Below, in pieces: positions 12,663 to 22,840 of a DNA stretch of 63,286 bases; within the stretch, counting starts at the first letter, position 1, and every line of letters begins with the position of its first letter. The position numbers and the translations under genes were made by a program. Below the pieces are notes generated by a model. That model did no database searches and was not told the origin of the DNA. It was given only the letters and a program-made list of their open reading frames with translations. Source of the stretch: Catenaria anguillulae PL171 (taxonomy: Eukaryota; Blastocladiomycota; Blastocladiomycetes; Blastocladiales; Catenariaceae); assembly GCA_002102555.1 (NCBI GenBank), contig MCFL01000137.1, positions 1-63,286 on the forward strand. The letters are read 5' to 3'.

Positions 12663-13141
12663 GGTGCGTCGAAAAACTTGAGACTGGGCGAGGGCATGCA
12701 CACTCTGAAGGTGATTCACGGGGCCGGGGCTGCTTTTGAGTGGGAGGGTCGCTTTAACCCTCGGCACAGGATGCTTTGCTGCTCCGGAAGGGACACCGAC
12801 CGAACAAGGCTGCCGCCGTCTTCATTTCGCACGCGGTATATGCGCACGCGCACGTTCGCGGCCTTGCGTGGCCTCACTTTTCAAAGTCACGCGGCCAATC
12901 AATCATACAACGCGTTGGGTGTCTGCGTGTCCGCACTTGTGCGCCGTGCATTCAACAGGCAGTTTCATGCTGCGACCCGGCGGCTCAGAGTAACGGCGGC
13001 GGCACGCGCATGCAGTGCGACGGCTGTATCCATAGACTTTGAGTGACAAATGACGATCGAGAAATGTGTAATCAGGTCAATGCAAGTGCGTGAAGGACAG
13101 TACATATCGACAATGCGTCGCCAGCTATGGTCACATTTCAG
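12663..13141. other. Spacer between tandem M28 genes
   Basis: These 479 bases separate the two tandem peptidases and should hold the promoter of the 11019-12662 gene. A CCAAT pentamer lies near 12895 (gcggccaatcaatc), but on which strand it would act is unclear. No reading frame here resembles a protein. Confidence 0.4.
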
Positions 13142-15071
13142 TCATCCAGAAAGCGCAGCAGCGTAGATGGCGACTGTCGCGGCGGCCTCCTCAGCGTCCA
13201 ACGGGTTGATGGCGTCCATCATCTGGGAATCACGGAAGCTGTCGTAAGGAAACACACCACAAAGTATCTGCAATGGAACGAAAAGGTACGTACATCTGCC
13301 GCAGTGTGGTGGTACCTAAAGTAAACATCATCGCCTGTTGCACTGACCCAACTCCCACACACGGCTTGTACGCACCATTTTTCCACATCTGCGCCGGCAT
13401 ATCCACGCTTGACACGCCAGCCGCGACCGCCATTATCGCGAATATTTTCCCCAATCGCTTCGAATTGGCGCAGTGCGGCGTCAGTCAGCAATTGACCGCC
13501 CAATGTGAGGCCCCAGGGAGTAAAAACACCCGTGTCGGATTCGATAGCCGAAACAACATTGGTGTCCTTCGCGTGTGCTTCAAAGTAGGCGTTACCGCCA
13601 AAGATGCCCGTCTCCTCAGCCGTGAAAAAGACAACGCGCAGTGTGCGGCGAGGAGTAAATTTGACAGCGTGTTTGAGAAGATAGATGGCTACGAACAGGT
13701 CAAGGCTAATAGTGAGCAGCTGACTTCAACACAACTGGACGGTAGAAAAAGAAAGTGACACGAACCTTGATACATGGTCATCATTCCAATCCCATCATCT
13801 TGCGCTCCAACCCCCTTGTCCCAAGAGTCAATGTGGCCGCCAAACAAGACGACATCTTTTGCCAATACCGGATCCGCTCCAGGCAAATCCACAACCACAT
13901 TCCGAGACACAGCATCGCCCGATTCGGACTCCATGTACAAGCGAATGCGAGGCTGCTGCCCTTTTGACCGCGCAAAGATGCGCGCAATTATGTTTGCGTC
14001 CTCCACGGCCAGCGCCGCCGCTGGAATCCCAGCACGCTTGGACCCGCCCGTGTGTGGCGTGCGCATCGAGTAGGGCGTCACTGACTGGATGAGCGCTGCG
14101 ACAGCGCCCCATTTTTCGGCCCACAGAGCGGCCGAGCTGCGGTACGCGGATCCGACACCGTACGATTCCCATGCGTGGTTGATGAGCACAATCTTGCCCT
14201 TGAGATCGCCGCGCTCGCCGGCTTCGTCGAGCTGGGCGCGGTCTTTGACGACATAAACGGGTGCGTCGATACCTTGAGGTGGCGTAGGCGCAGAAAAGCC
14301 AAGGCCGACCAGACTGAGGTTGGTGGTCCAGGTCGGAGTGGTCAGCGTTGCGTATTCTTGGCCGCGTTTCCAGAATGGGATCGGAACCTGCATGTACGCA
14401 TGGTGAGGTGCGCACGTCAGTGAAAAGGCCATGATCGCGGGGAAACAGTGAGGATTAGCGTGGGCGCACGTCTTCCGTGTGAACCTCGAACCCATCCTTC
14501 TTTGCTTGCTCCACCATCCAATCAATCGATTGCTCGAGAGCTATACATAATCAGAGATGAGTTAGCAGCCATCATCAACAGGCATGGCGCAAACATCAAC
14601 ACACCCTGAGAGCCACCAGGACGCGGACCAAACGTATCTGTCACGCGCAGCGAGAAAGGTGGTGAGATCACGTCAACTCTGTGTCATGAAAAGCGGCTTG
14701 GGTGCGCCAAATTTCCCACGCCATCGGTCCAAGAGGCAATGACACGCACCCGTCATTTCCGCCAGCCGATCCCATGCCGTCGTGAGGTTGGACGGTGGGT
14801 CATCATCGCCGGGCTCTTGCCTGACGATGGCCGAGGTCGCAGACCGGGCATGACTCAGCAACTTGCTGGCCACGCCGACGGCCGCACTTGCGCCGGTGGC
14901 GGTCACGAGTTGCCGTGTCCGGCGGTTGAGGACAAAGTGGTCTTGCTGCTGGTCGAGAAGCTCAGTAAAGAGCGGGATCGCGGGGGTGGGAGCAGCGTGG
15001 GCGCGCATGGGAACGAGGGCGGCGGAGGCAGCAATCAGCGCCAGGCCGAAGAGAAGCGCTTGCTGCTTCAT
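13142..15071 (-). CDS. M28 metallopeptidase (carboxypeptidase Q-like), intact copy
   Basis: This is the intact tandem paralogue of the peptidase at 11019. Six exons (15071-14750, 14637-14605, 14540-14470, 14387-13766, 13688-13294, 13222-13142) give 507 residues in consistent phase. The second exon is only 33 bases. The start MKQQALLFGLALIAASAALV is a signal peptide and is preferred over upstream in-frame ATGs. Motifs in order: a protease-associated-like region with KGKIVLINHAWESYG, then FGGHIDSWDKGVGAQDDG with the first zinc ligands, FTAEETG with the catalytic glutamate, ESDTGVFTP, and YFRYHHTAAD near the end, where the last zinc-ligand histidine of the family lies. The final exon (AADMMDAINPL...) matches the sister gene exon for exon. 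It is head-to-head with the R-SNARE at 15925. Confidence 0.9.
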
Positions 15072-15924
15072 GGTGTTGGCAGGTTGATGAATTGAGGTGG
15101 TGGCGGTCAAGGACATTGGATCGTAAGTCATGACAAGAGAGCGTAAGCCGGGCATGGCCATGAACGATGGGACTGCATCAATTTGAAGGAACGGGGTGTG
15201 GATGATAAGAAAAAATGGATGAGGTGTTGATCGCTTACCGTCACCCGTCATGCAGCAGGATTAAGCGCAGGTTAGCCCGCGATAGACCGGTCGATAGTCC
15301 GATCGCTTGAGACACGGGCAGGCCGTCGATCGGACGCGTCAAGGGCCATTCTTCACGAAGCCGAGAAGCAAGTCGCTGCCCAATGCTCGATCCGGGATAC
15401 ATAGTGCGGGCCATTCGTCGTCCTCTTGTGCCGAAGATCGGGGGCATGGCAATTGACAACTGGATACGTGTGTAACCTGGCGATTGAATGCGTTCCTGCA
15501 GGACGACCCATCGCGCAATGGGCTCGATCAGTAGGAATTGGGTGATTGGACTGTTGGTCGGTTGGTCAGTTCGTTGGTTCTGGGCGTCTTTCCATGGTGA
15601 TGAGCATGTTTGAACGCTGTTTTTCTCAGCGATTGCTCAGTGACGCGTCGCATCTGACGGGCCATTCAAATCTTGCCAGGTGCCCCAGGGTGTAACGCTT
15701 CAAGCGAACATCAGGACATGAATCATTTCTTGCCAAGTAGTTGAAAGCAACATCAATTAACGCACACATCCACCTCACGCAATCGGTCTTCCGTCCGTCA
15801 CGCCTCACAGCTCGCTTTCCCACACCGGGCCCCCCTTCCAGCGTCCGCGAACATCTGTCGTCGCAATCGCAGACCAGCAAAAACAACCAAACCTCGCCCA
15901 CTAATACCGAAAAAAACAAGCAAC
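15072..15924. other. Divergent intergenic region, M28 / R-SNARE
   Basis: These 853 bases lie between divergently transcribed genes. A 72-codon open frame on the minus strand (15459-15241) has no recognisable domain and unconvincing composition, so I do not call it a gene. The right end, 15780-15920, is C-rich and looks like a 5' leader of the R-SNARE gene. Confidence 0.4.
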
Positions 15925-16374
15925 ATGTCAGACCGCAAGCCTCTCAACCCCAACGGCAACTCGCCCAGTGGCGATGGCGACAAGGCCAAACTGGTGCACA
16001 CGCAAGTCAACGAGGTTGTGGGCATCATGCAAAACAACATTGAGAAGGTGATGGAGCGTGGTGAAAAGATGGAGACGCTTGCCGCAAAGACTGGTATGTG
16101 CACTCCCTCGTCGCGTCCTCACGCCCAACGCAATATGTGTCGCTCATGCCGTTGGCATTCGTGAATGAAAACAGAGGACCTCCAACAGACTTCGGCGCAG
16201 TTCAAGAAGGGTGCATCCAAGGTCCGCAAAGCAATGTGGTGGAAGAATGTCAAACTCCAGATTGCGATTGCTGCCGTGGTCATTATCATCCTCATCATCA
16301 TTATTGTACCCATTGTCAACAATGTGCGGGCTGTGACGGGCGGTGCGCCTGCACCTGCTCCGACCACGACGTAA
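15925..16374 (+). CDS. R-SNARE (synaptobrevin/VAMP-like), second copy
   Basis: This is a compact synaptobrevin-type vesicle SNARE of 122 residues from two exons (15925-16093, 16175-16374; intron GTATGT...CAG). After a polar leader of about 20 residues the SNARE helix contains VMERGEKMETL with the zero-layer arginine and ends RKAMWWKNVKLQ, a textbook VAMP juxtamembrane sequence. The membrane anchor is IAIAAVVIIILIIIIVPIV, followed by a short lumenal tail of about 17 residues. The 10178 gene has one more intron and a longer tail. Both proteins share the unusual stretch VNNVRAVTGG / INNLRAVTGG directly after the anchor, so the two are recent-looking paralogues. Subcellular step not determinable from sequence. 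Confidence 0.93.
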
Positions 16375-16584
16375 CGGAATGGAACGGAACAGCAGTGGCG
16401 ACCGTTGGGATTCATTGTTTCATATACCTCATTCCTTTTGATGTCCAACTCGTTCCTCGTCCGTCGCTCCGTTTAGTATTGATTGTTGCTTTCTGTCCCC
16501 CCTCTCTGTCTGCTGACTGTTATGCACGATGTGCGTTTCTGTTGACTGGATACTTTTGTCATGCCGCACTCCCTCTCTCTCCGA

Positions 16585-16614
16585 TCAATTCCTGTCAATT
16601 CCTGTCAATTCTTG
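16585..16614 (+). repeat. Three-copy 10-base tandem repeat in a 3' flank
   Basis: The unit tcaattcctg occurs three times in a row, the last copy with one change (tcaattcttg). It sits in the 367-base gap between the R-SNARE gene and the DWW gene at 16742. The gap is otherwise pyrimidine-rich and shows no gene. Confidence 0.75.
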
Positions 16615-16741
16615 TTGCCCCATTGGTGCCTTGTGCAGAGCACAGGCAGCCATCGACTCACTCGTTAACCTTGAGTGACTCCCACGCATCCACATCATGA
16701 GCATTCACGCATGAATAATCGCTCGCGATGATACATTCACA

Positions 16742-19453
16742 ATGAGCACCCCAGAACCGACAAAACCCAGCGCATTCGGCGCCAATGGATCTCCAGAGAG
16801 TGCTCAAGGGACCCTCCAAGACCTCACAATGTCCGACCTGGACTCGCTCATGGAAATGTGCGCCAACGCCGCCGAGGCGGCGAGCTCGCCCTTGTCGTCG
16901 ATATCGCCTGCCCACTCCAGCTCTGGGTCGCATCTGAGCCGTGACTCGACGCCCACGCCACGCACACACAGCCAACTTGTCCGACTTTCAAATGTCAACT
17001 TGCGGAAATGCCCCTCACTCACCAATGAACTGGTCGAACTCGTCGTCTGCTTTACTCTCCGGATGCTCCCAGACAAGCTTTACCTCGGCGCAAACCCAAA
17101 CATCACACACCCACTCAATACCTTGTCGCGCTCCGCCATGCCCACCCCCACCAAAATCGCGCTGATGCGCATGCCCGCCGTCACGCTCGACACGGCCGCG
17201 TCATGTGCGGGCGACGTGACCCAGCTCCTCAACATGATGGTCCAACTCTCGTACCCGCCATATCGCCGCCCGATCGCTTACAATAGCAACATGTTTCTCA
17301 CGGATGCAGTGCAAAGGGGCTCGCTCGGCGTGCTCCAGTGGTGGTTTCATGTCAAGGACTCCCTGCCGCTCGTGTGCGACGCAGACGACATCTTCGTGAC
17401 GGCATTGAGCGAAGCGCAAGTTCACTTGCTCGATTGGCTTGTGGACCACGGATTCGCGCTGCCGACGGTCGACTTGAACGAGATCTGGTGCTCAACCCAT
17501 GTGGATGTGCTTGATTGGTGCCTCCGCTATGGGTTGCTGCCAGAGTATGAAGAGGATCCGATCACCAATGCGTGCGAGGTTGGGGCGGTCGCCGTGCTCG
17601 ATTGGTGGATGGCGTCGGGGTTGCCCCTCAAGTATTCGCATCATGCCCTTGCGACCGCCATGTCCAATCGAAAGCACCGGGTGCTCGATTGGTGGGCACA
17701 GTCAGGGCTTAGGTTGTATGGGGATCAAATCGAACTGACGCGCACGGCAATCCAGTACAGCGACATGTATGCGCTCGAATGGCTGGCCAACAACAACATG
17801 CTGCTCATCCATTCAAAGCTTTTGGGTGACGTTTTTGCGTCCGAAAACCCCGAAGTGATTCAATGGTGTGTGGACCGGTTCAAGATGTTGCCATCCTCTC
17901 TCGGTCTCATGAGCAAGGTTTGGATCTCTGCATCGCAGCAAGCGTCAACAGTTGCTCTCGATTTGGCCGAGTCGTTGGGGTTTGAGGTGCCGTCAAGTGA
18001 CGAGGTCGTCATGTCGTGCTTGGAGGCGGCCGCGGGCTTATCGTTACGTCCCATTATGGAGTGGTGGCTGTGGAAGATTCCAACACTGACGGCGCGGGAC
18101 TTTGCACCGGCGCTTACTGCTGCCACGGCGCGGGGCCGTGTAGCGACACTCGATTGGATCAAGCAAAACGGGTACTTTGTCCAAAGCGAAGGCCCCAATT
18201 TGCAGGCCCTCACCACTGCCGCCCAGAACGGGCACGTGGACGTGATTGATTGGTTTGCACGGCATCCAAAGTGTGGGTGCGGGAGCAGGGCCCACCACGA
18301 GTTTCCAAGCTCAGTGTTTTTGGCCGCCGTTGAGCACGGCCAAATCGACGTTGTCCGCTGGTGGCGGAAAAACTCATTGACGGTGCCTGTCATTGTCCCC
18401 TCGGGCACGGCGGCCGGCGGCCGTCAGATGAATCCGAGCCCCGAAGTCCGCAAAGCGATAGTGGCCGCAGCAAGGCGTGGCCGTGGCGACTTACTCAAGT
18501 TGTGGGTCGACGCCAAGCTTTCAAAATCGCAAGAGCCGCTGGATTTACCTGTCCTGCTCGTCAAGGAGGTCCTGTTTGCGCTGCTGCGCTTGCCTGGCCC
18601 GGAATCGTTTGCGTGCGCAAAGTGGTGGGCCACGCTGACGGGGTTGCGGTCGCATGCATGGTGTACCGAAATGGTGACTCTGGCGTGCGAGAACAACAAT
18701 GTCCGCTTGTTGGATTGGATGTCCGACTCGCACATGTTTGACGACGAGTACGCGTACGGCGGCATTCAGCTCGCATCGCAGCAAGGCAACGTTCAAGTGC
18801 TTGACTGGTGGGCGGCGCAGGCCGACAAGATCAAGACATCGTTTAGCCCTGCGGCATGCTTTGGCACTTGCCGGACGGACGTTGAGCGCGCCTGTCATTG
18901 GTGGGCGCAGAACACGTCGTCCTTGTCGCTCGGTGCTTGCGAGCTGCCGCGCAAGCTTATTGGTGTTGCTTCCGCAGTGACCTTGATTGACCGCATGTTG
19001 CGCTTGGGCATCTTTACGCTGCCAACGTCGTATTCCGTGTACGACGAGGCGTCTTCGACGGACCGGGTGGACGTGCTCCAGTGGTGGCACGCGACCGACT
19101 TGGTGGCAAGGAAGGCGAAACGGTACTCAACGGACGCGTTGCTGCTTGCGAGCATGCATTCGCATACCAATGTGCTTGAGTGGTGGCGGTTGATGAGCAT
19201 GGACGGTGCGTGCACCAAGGCGCGAGGGGCACTGAGGCTCAAGCTGCCATTCAAGAGTATCGACGACATGATTGGGCGCGGAGATGTTGGCCCGCCGGCC
19301 GTCGAGTGGTGGATGATGAGGGGGCTGTTGCCCGAAGCGCTACCCGAAACAGATGCGGATCTGGAAGACGAGGATGCCGACGGGGAGGGCGATGACGAAG
19401 ACGACGACGCCGACGAGGAAGGGGACGACGACGATGAAGACGAAGATGGCTAA
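16742..19453 (+). CDS. Tryptophan-rich ankyrin-like 'DWW' repeat protein, copy 1
   Basis: This intronless gene encodes 903 residues of a family I know only as ankyrin-like repeats of protists and early fungi. After a Ser-rich leader, residues about 88-145 form a conserved block (LTNELVELVVCF..., then LSRSAMPTPTKIALM). Then come roughly 20 degenerate repeats of about 33 residues in which VLDWW, VLEWW or IDWF marks the second helix; I count 11 WW pairs. One stretch, AAQNGHVDVIDWFARHPKC, is close to the canonical ankyrin consensus. Residues about 870-903 are almost all Asp and Glu. No catalytic motif or membrane segment is visible, so a protein-binding role is inferred. The start (acaATGAGC) is chosen because it aligns with copy 2, which has exactly the same length. 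Confidence 0.88.
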   Translation: MSTPEPTKPSAFGANGSPESAQGTLQDLTMSDLDSLMEMCANAAEAASSPLSSISPAHSSSGSHLSRDSTPTPRTHSQLVRLSNVNLRKCPSLTNELVELVVCFTLRMLPDKLYLGANPNITHPLNTLSRSAMPTPTKIALMRMPAVTLDTAASCAGDVTQLLNMMVQLSYPPYRRPIAYNSNMFLTDAVQRGSLGVLQWWFHVKDSLPLVCDADDIFVTALSEAQVHLLDWLVDHGFALPTVDLNEIWCSTHVDVLDWCLRYGLLPEYEEDPITNACEVGAVAVLDWWMASGLPLKYSHHALATAMSNRKHRVLDWWAQSGLRLYGDQIELTRTAIQYSDMYALEWLANNNMLLIHSKLLGDVFASENPEVIQWCVDRFKMLPSSLGLMSKVWISASQQASTVALDLAESLGFEVPSSDEVVMSCLEAAAGLSLRPIMEWWLWKIPTLTARDFAPALTAATARGRVATLDWIKQNGYFVQSEGPNLQALTTAAQNGHVDVIDWFARHPKCGCGSRAHHEFPSSVFLAAVEHGQIDVVRWWRKNSLTVPVIVPSGTAAGGRQMNPSPEVRKAIVAAARRGRGDLLKLWVDAKLSKSQEPLDLPVLLVKEVLFALLRLPGPESFACAKWWATLTGLRSHAWCTEMVTLACENNNVRLLDWMSDSHMFDDEYAYGGIQLASQQGNVQVLDWWAAQADKIKTSFSPAACFGTCRTDVERACHWWAQNTSSLSLGACELPRKLIGVASAVTLIDRMLRLGIFTLPTSYSVYDEASSTDRVDVLQWWHATDLVARKAKRYSTDALLLASMHSHTNVLEWWRLMSMDGACTKARGALRLKLPFKSIDDMIGRGDVGPPAVEWWMMRGLLPEALPETDADLEDEDADGEGDDEDDDADEEGDDDDEDEDG

Positions 19454-19560
19454 AATGCAGAACCTCAGATTGGAGCAGCAGTGTGAAGCCAGCCAACCAT
19501 CATCGGAAGTCGCATCGCCATTTCTGTACATATTGTATATGCCCCTGTACATTCGTCACA

Positions 19561-20100
19561 ATGAGATCTTCTCCAGCAACGGAACCCAATGCAGTCAATA
19601 CCACTGGCATTTTCCCGGCAGCGGCCTCTCAACCAGACTTCGAATTTGAAAGGGCCGGGCTCGGCTTGGCGGACCAGACCACGGGCACCCGTTGACTGGT
19701 GCCCGCAGAGTCGTCGTCAACTGCTGCTACTGATTGCAGTGGCCCAATCGCCCGCACCTCAGCGTCCATGACGCCGCGGCTGGCTCTCATGCCTCACACC
19801 CTGTCGAGATTGTCCACACCCACGCTCACCAACGAGCTAGTTGAACTCGTCATTGGATTCGCCCTTCGTTGACTGCCCGGCATGTAAAGTGGGGGATCAA
19901 GAGTGTGGGCTGTGACCCGAGACGGCACCAGAAACAGACCAGGATGAGGGTGGCAGCGATGAGAGCGGTGGAGATGATCATGACAACGACGAAGGCGGAC
20001 ACCGGTCAACGACTCGAAATCCGCGTCCGTGCCGGCGTCGGTGCGAACGTCTGTGTCTGTGCCCACAGCGTTCGTGCAGGCATCGATGATATCCATATGT
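19561..20100 (+). pseudogene. Collapsed relic of a DWW protein gene
   Basis: Between the two intact DWW genes lies a relic of the same family. A leader resembling copy 2 begins at 19561 (MRSSPATEPNAVN). A region from 19801 encodes LSTPTLTNELVELVIGFALR, the family's N-terminal block, and is followed at once by stop codons. From about 19942 another frame encodes QDEGGSDESGGDDHDNDEGG, the acidic C-terminal tail. The whole repeat region of about 2.3 kb that should lie between is missing. The relic therefore looks like a third tandem copy reduced by one large internal deletion and several smaller changes. It is unlikely to make a functional protein. Confidence 0.75.
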
Positions 20101-20128
20101 AAATCCATACATGTAAATGAACTTTACC

Positions 20129-22840
20129 ATGAGCTCTTTGGAACCAATGAAACCCTGCGCATTCGATACCAACGACACAGCCGCCGCCGCTGACTGTCTA
20201 GACAACAAGCCTACTGCGGCCACCCCCTCGGCGGCCGCTGAGCCCGTCGAATCATCAAGGACTTGCGTTGTCCCTCCTGTATCTCCGCGTCCTCTCGACA
20301 GCGCAAGCAGCAGCAGCAGCAGCTATACCGACCACAACCTCAAGACCAACACGCCCATGCTTGCGCTCTCGGCCGACCCCATCTTGCCGCCATCGTTGGC
20401 GCCCATGCTCACCAACGAACTGGTTGAACTTACGATCGGCTTCTCGCTCCGATTGCTTCCCGGCAAATTCTACCTGCCGAAAGACCCCGCAGTGTGCACT
20501 CTACTCAACGTGCTCTCACGCTCCGTCGTACCCATGCCGACTAAGATTGCACTTATGCTTCTGCCCACTGTCACTCTCAATTCGGTCGCCTCGTGCGCGG
20601 GCGACCAGATACAGTTGCTCAACATGATGTCGCAGCTTTCTGCCGCACCGTACCATCGACCAATGTCATACACCTCTACGCTCCTGCAGTATGCCGCCGA
20701 AAAGGGCGCGCTCGCTGTCCAGCAGTGGTGGCTCGACCACAAGGATTTGGTGCCGCTCGTGTGCGAGACGGATGGGGTGATCTATTCAGCATTGATCTTT
20801 CGCCAAGCGCACGTACTCGACTGGTGTGTCGTACAAGGGTTCAAAATCCCAAGAAATGACTTGAGCCTGGTCTGGGGATGCAACAACGTGGACATTCTCG
20901 ACTGGTGCGTGGCGCACGAGGTGCCACTCATCGACTACGAGAATGCGATGGAGGATGCGAGCGAAAAGGGCGCGGTTCACGTGTTGGCGTGGTGGAAGGC
21001 GTCCGGGTTACCGCTCAAGTATTCCCATCGTGCCCTCGAGAGGGCCATCAAGGGCCGAGATTCTGCTGCCGTGCTTGACTGGTGGGCGAACTCGGGGCTC
21101 AAATTGTACGGCGATGACATGGAACTCACGCGCATTGCGATTCAACACTCGGACAAGTATGCCCTCGAGTGGCTCGCCAAGAACAACTTGTTTCTCGTGC
21201 ATTCAGGCCTGCTGGTTGACTTGTTTTCTGTTCAGGACGCGGCACTGATTGAGTGGTGCATGGATCGATTCAAGATGCAGCCGTCTTCGCTTGGTCTCTT
21301 GGCCGACGTGTGGGTTGCCGCGTCAACGCACGTCACATCGCTTACGCTCGATTTGGCTCAACAGTTCGGATTCAAAATACCTTCCATTTCCGACGTATCG
21401 CCATGCTTGGAAGCGGCCGCACGCTTGGGATCTGTTGCCGTCTTGGATTGGTGGCTATGGAAGTTCCCTACCTTGTGCGCGAACCATTTCGAGTCTGCAT
21501 TAAAAGCGGCCACTGCCGCCGGGCACGTACCCATCCTTGATTGGATCAAGCAGCACGGTTACTTTGATCAAGAAAACGATCCCGACATGGCGTCACTTGC
21601 GCTAGCGGCCGGCAGCGGCCACCTGGACGTGCTCGAATGGTTTGCGCAACATCCTCGGTGCACTTGCGGATCGCCGGCACACAATGCGTACTCGAGCACC
21701 GTATTCCTGGCTGCCGCAGAGAACGGCCATGTCGACATTCTCCGTTGGTGGCTGAATGCGGGTATGCAGATACCGTCGTTTGCCGACTTGGCCTCGGCGG
21801 GACGACAGGCTTTCTTGAATGCCGGTCGCAACGGTCATGGTGCTGTGCTCAAGTATTGGGTCGACGCCTGGATGCGCCACTCGGGTGACAATGTGTCCAC
21901 GTTTCCCCCGTCGCTGGTCAGGGAGACCCTCTTTCACTTTCTGCGCTCGACCAAACCCGATTCTATCAAGCACTTCAAGTGGTGGGCCTCCATGTCCGGT
22001 TGCCTGTCGTATGCTGGACTTGACGAAGTGGTGTCGGACGCATCCCAGCTCAACCGTGTCGACGTGTTGGATTGGATGTTGGAGGCGCAACTTCTCGATC
22101 CCGATTTCCGCGATTACGATGGACTCGATGTGGCTGTGCGGTACGGGAATGTCGAGACGATGGACTGGTGGGTTGATAAAGTCGACGCGTTTTCCGTTCC
22201 CGTGGACATTTACGATTGTTTTGACGGCGGCGTCAGTGACAGCGACATGCACTTGGTTTGTCACTGGCTAGCGCACAATGCCCAGAAACTGTCGTTGGAT
22301 CCGATCGAGCTGCCGTTGTATTTGGTTGAGATTGCTGGATCCGCGGCCTTGTTTGACCGCATGTTGCGGCTAGAGGTGTTTACGATGCCGAAATCCTATT
22401 CCGTGTATGACGAGGCGTCCGCGGGAGGCGGTCTGGATGTCTTGACGTGGTGGTATGCCACGGATCTGGTTGAAAAGAAGGACAAGCACTATTCAAAAGA
22501 AGCACTCCTGCATGCGAGCACCACGTCGAAGGTGCATGTATTGGATTGGTGGCGAGCAATGAGCGTCGATGCTCCCTGCACACGATTGTCTGGCCCGCTC
22601 AAACTCAAGTTCCCATTTCGCAGCATTGATGCCATGATGGCGCGTGGGGACGTGGCGGCGCTGGCGGTTGAATGGTGGATCGCAAGTGGGCTGCTGCCCG
22701 AGACGGCGCCAGAGGTCGAATCGGATCCAGAAAGCGGTGATGAGGACGATGAAGAGGAGGGAGAAGACGACGAGGACGAGGACGAGGAGGAAGAGGCATG
22801 GGATGAAGATAACCAAGAGGATCCTATGGCTGTCGATTAG
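20129..22840 (+). CDS. Tryptophan-rich ankyrin-like 'DWW' repeat protein, copy 2
   Basis: This is the intact tandem paralogue of the gene at 16742, with 903 residues from the ATG at 20129 (accATGAGCTC). An ATG 12 bases upstream is in frame, but the chosen one aligns with copy 1. The order is the same: polar leader with a six-serine run, the LTNELVELTIGFSLRLLPGK block, LSRSVVPMPTKIALM, about 20 repeats with VLDWW/VLEWF signatures (ten WW pairs), and an acidic tail from about residue 865. Between copies the N-terminal block, the NSGLKLYGD segment and the SYSVYDEAS segment are the best conserved. No enzyme motif or membrane helix was seen. Function unknown; intracellular binding scaffold is inference from repeat type and acidic tail. 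Confidence 0.88.
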   Translation: MSSLEPMKPCAFDTNDTAAAADCLDNKPTAATPSAAAEPVESSRTCVVPPVSPRPLDSASSSSSSYTDHNLKTNTPMLALSADPILPPSLAPMLTNELVELTIGFSLRLLPGKFYLPKDPAVCTLLNVLSRSVVPMPTKIALMLLPTVTLNSVASCAGDQIQLLNMMSQLSAAPYHRPMSYTSTLLQYAAEKGALAVQQWWLDHKDLVPLVCETDGVIYSALIFRQAHVLDWCVVQGFKIPRNDLSLVWGCNNVDILDWCVAHEVPLIDYENAMEDASEKGAVHVLAWWKASGLPLKYSHRALERAIKGRDSAAVLDWWANSGLKLYGDDMELTRIAIQHSDKYALEWLAKNNLFLVHSGLLVDLFSVQDAALIEWCMDRFKMQPSSLGLLADVWVAASTHVTSLTLDLAQQFGFKIPSISDVSPCLEAAARLGSVAVLDWWLWKFPTLCANHFESALKAATAAGHVPILDWIKQHGYFDQENDPDMASLALAAGSGHLDVLEWFAQHPRCTCGSPAHNAYSSTVFLAAAENGHVDILRWWLNAGMQIPSFADLASAGRQAFLNAGRNGHGAVLKYWVDAWMRHSGDNVSTFPPSLVRETLFHFLRSTKPDSIKHFKWWASMSGCLSYAGLDEVVSDASQLNRVDVLDWMLEAQLLDPDFRDYDGLDVAVRYGNVETMDWWVDKVDAFSVPVDIYDCFDGGVSDSDMHLVCHWLAHNAQKLSLDPIELPLYLVEIAGSAALFDRMLRLEVFTMPKSYSVYDEASAGGGLDVLTWWYATDLVEKKDKHYSKEALLHASTTSKVHVLDWWRAMSVDAPCTRLSGPLKLKFPFRSIDAMMARGDVAALAVEWWIASGLLPETAPEVESDPESGDEDDEEEGEDDEDEDEEEEAWDEDNQEDPMAVD

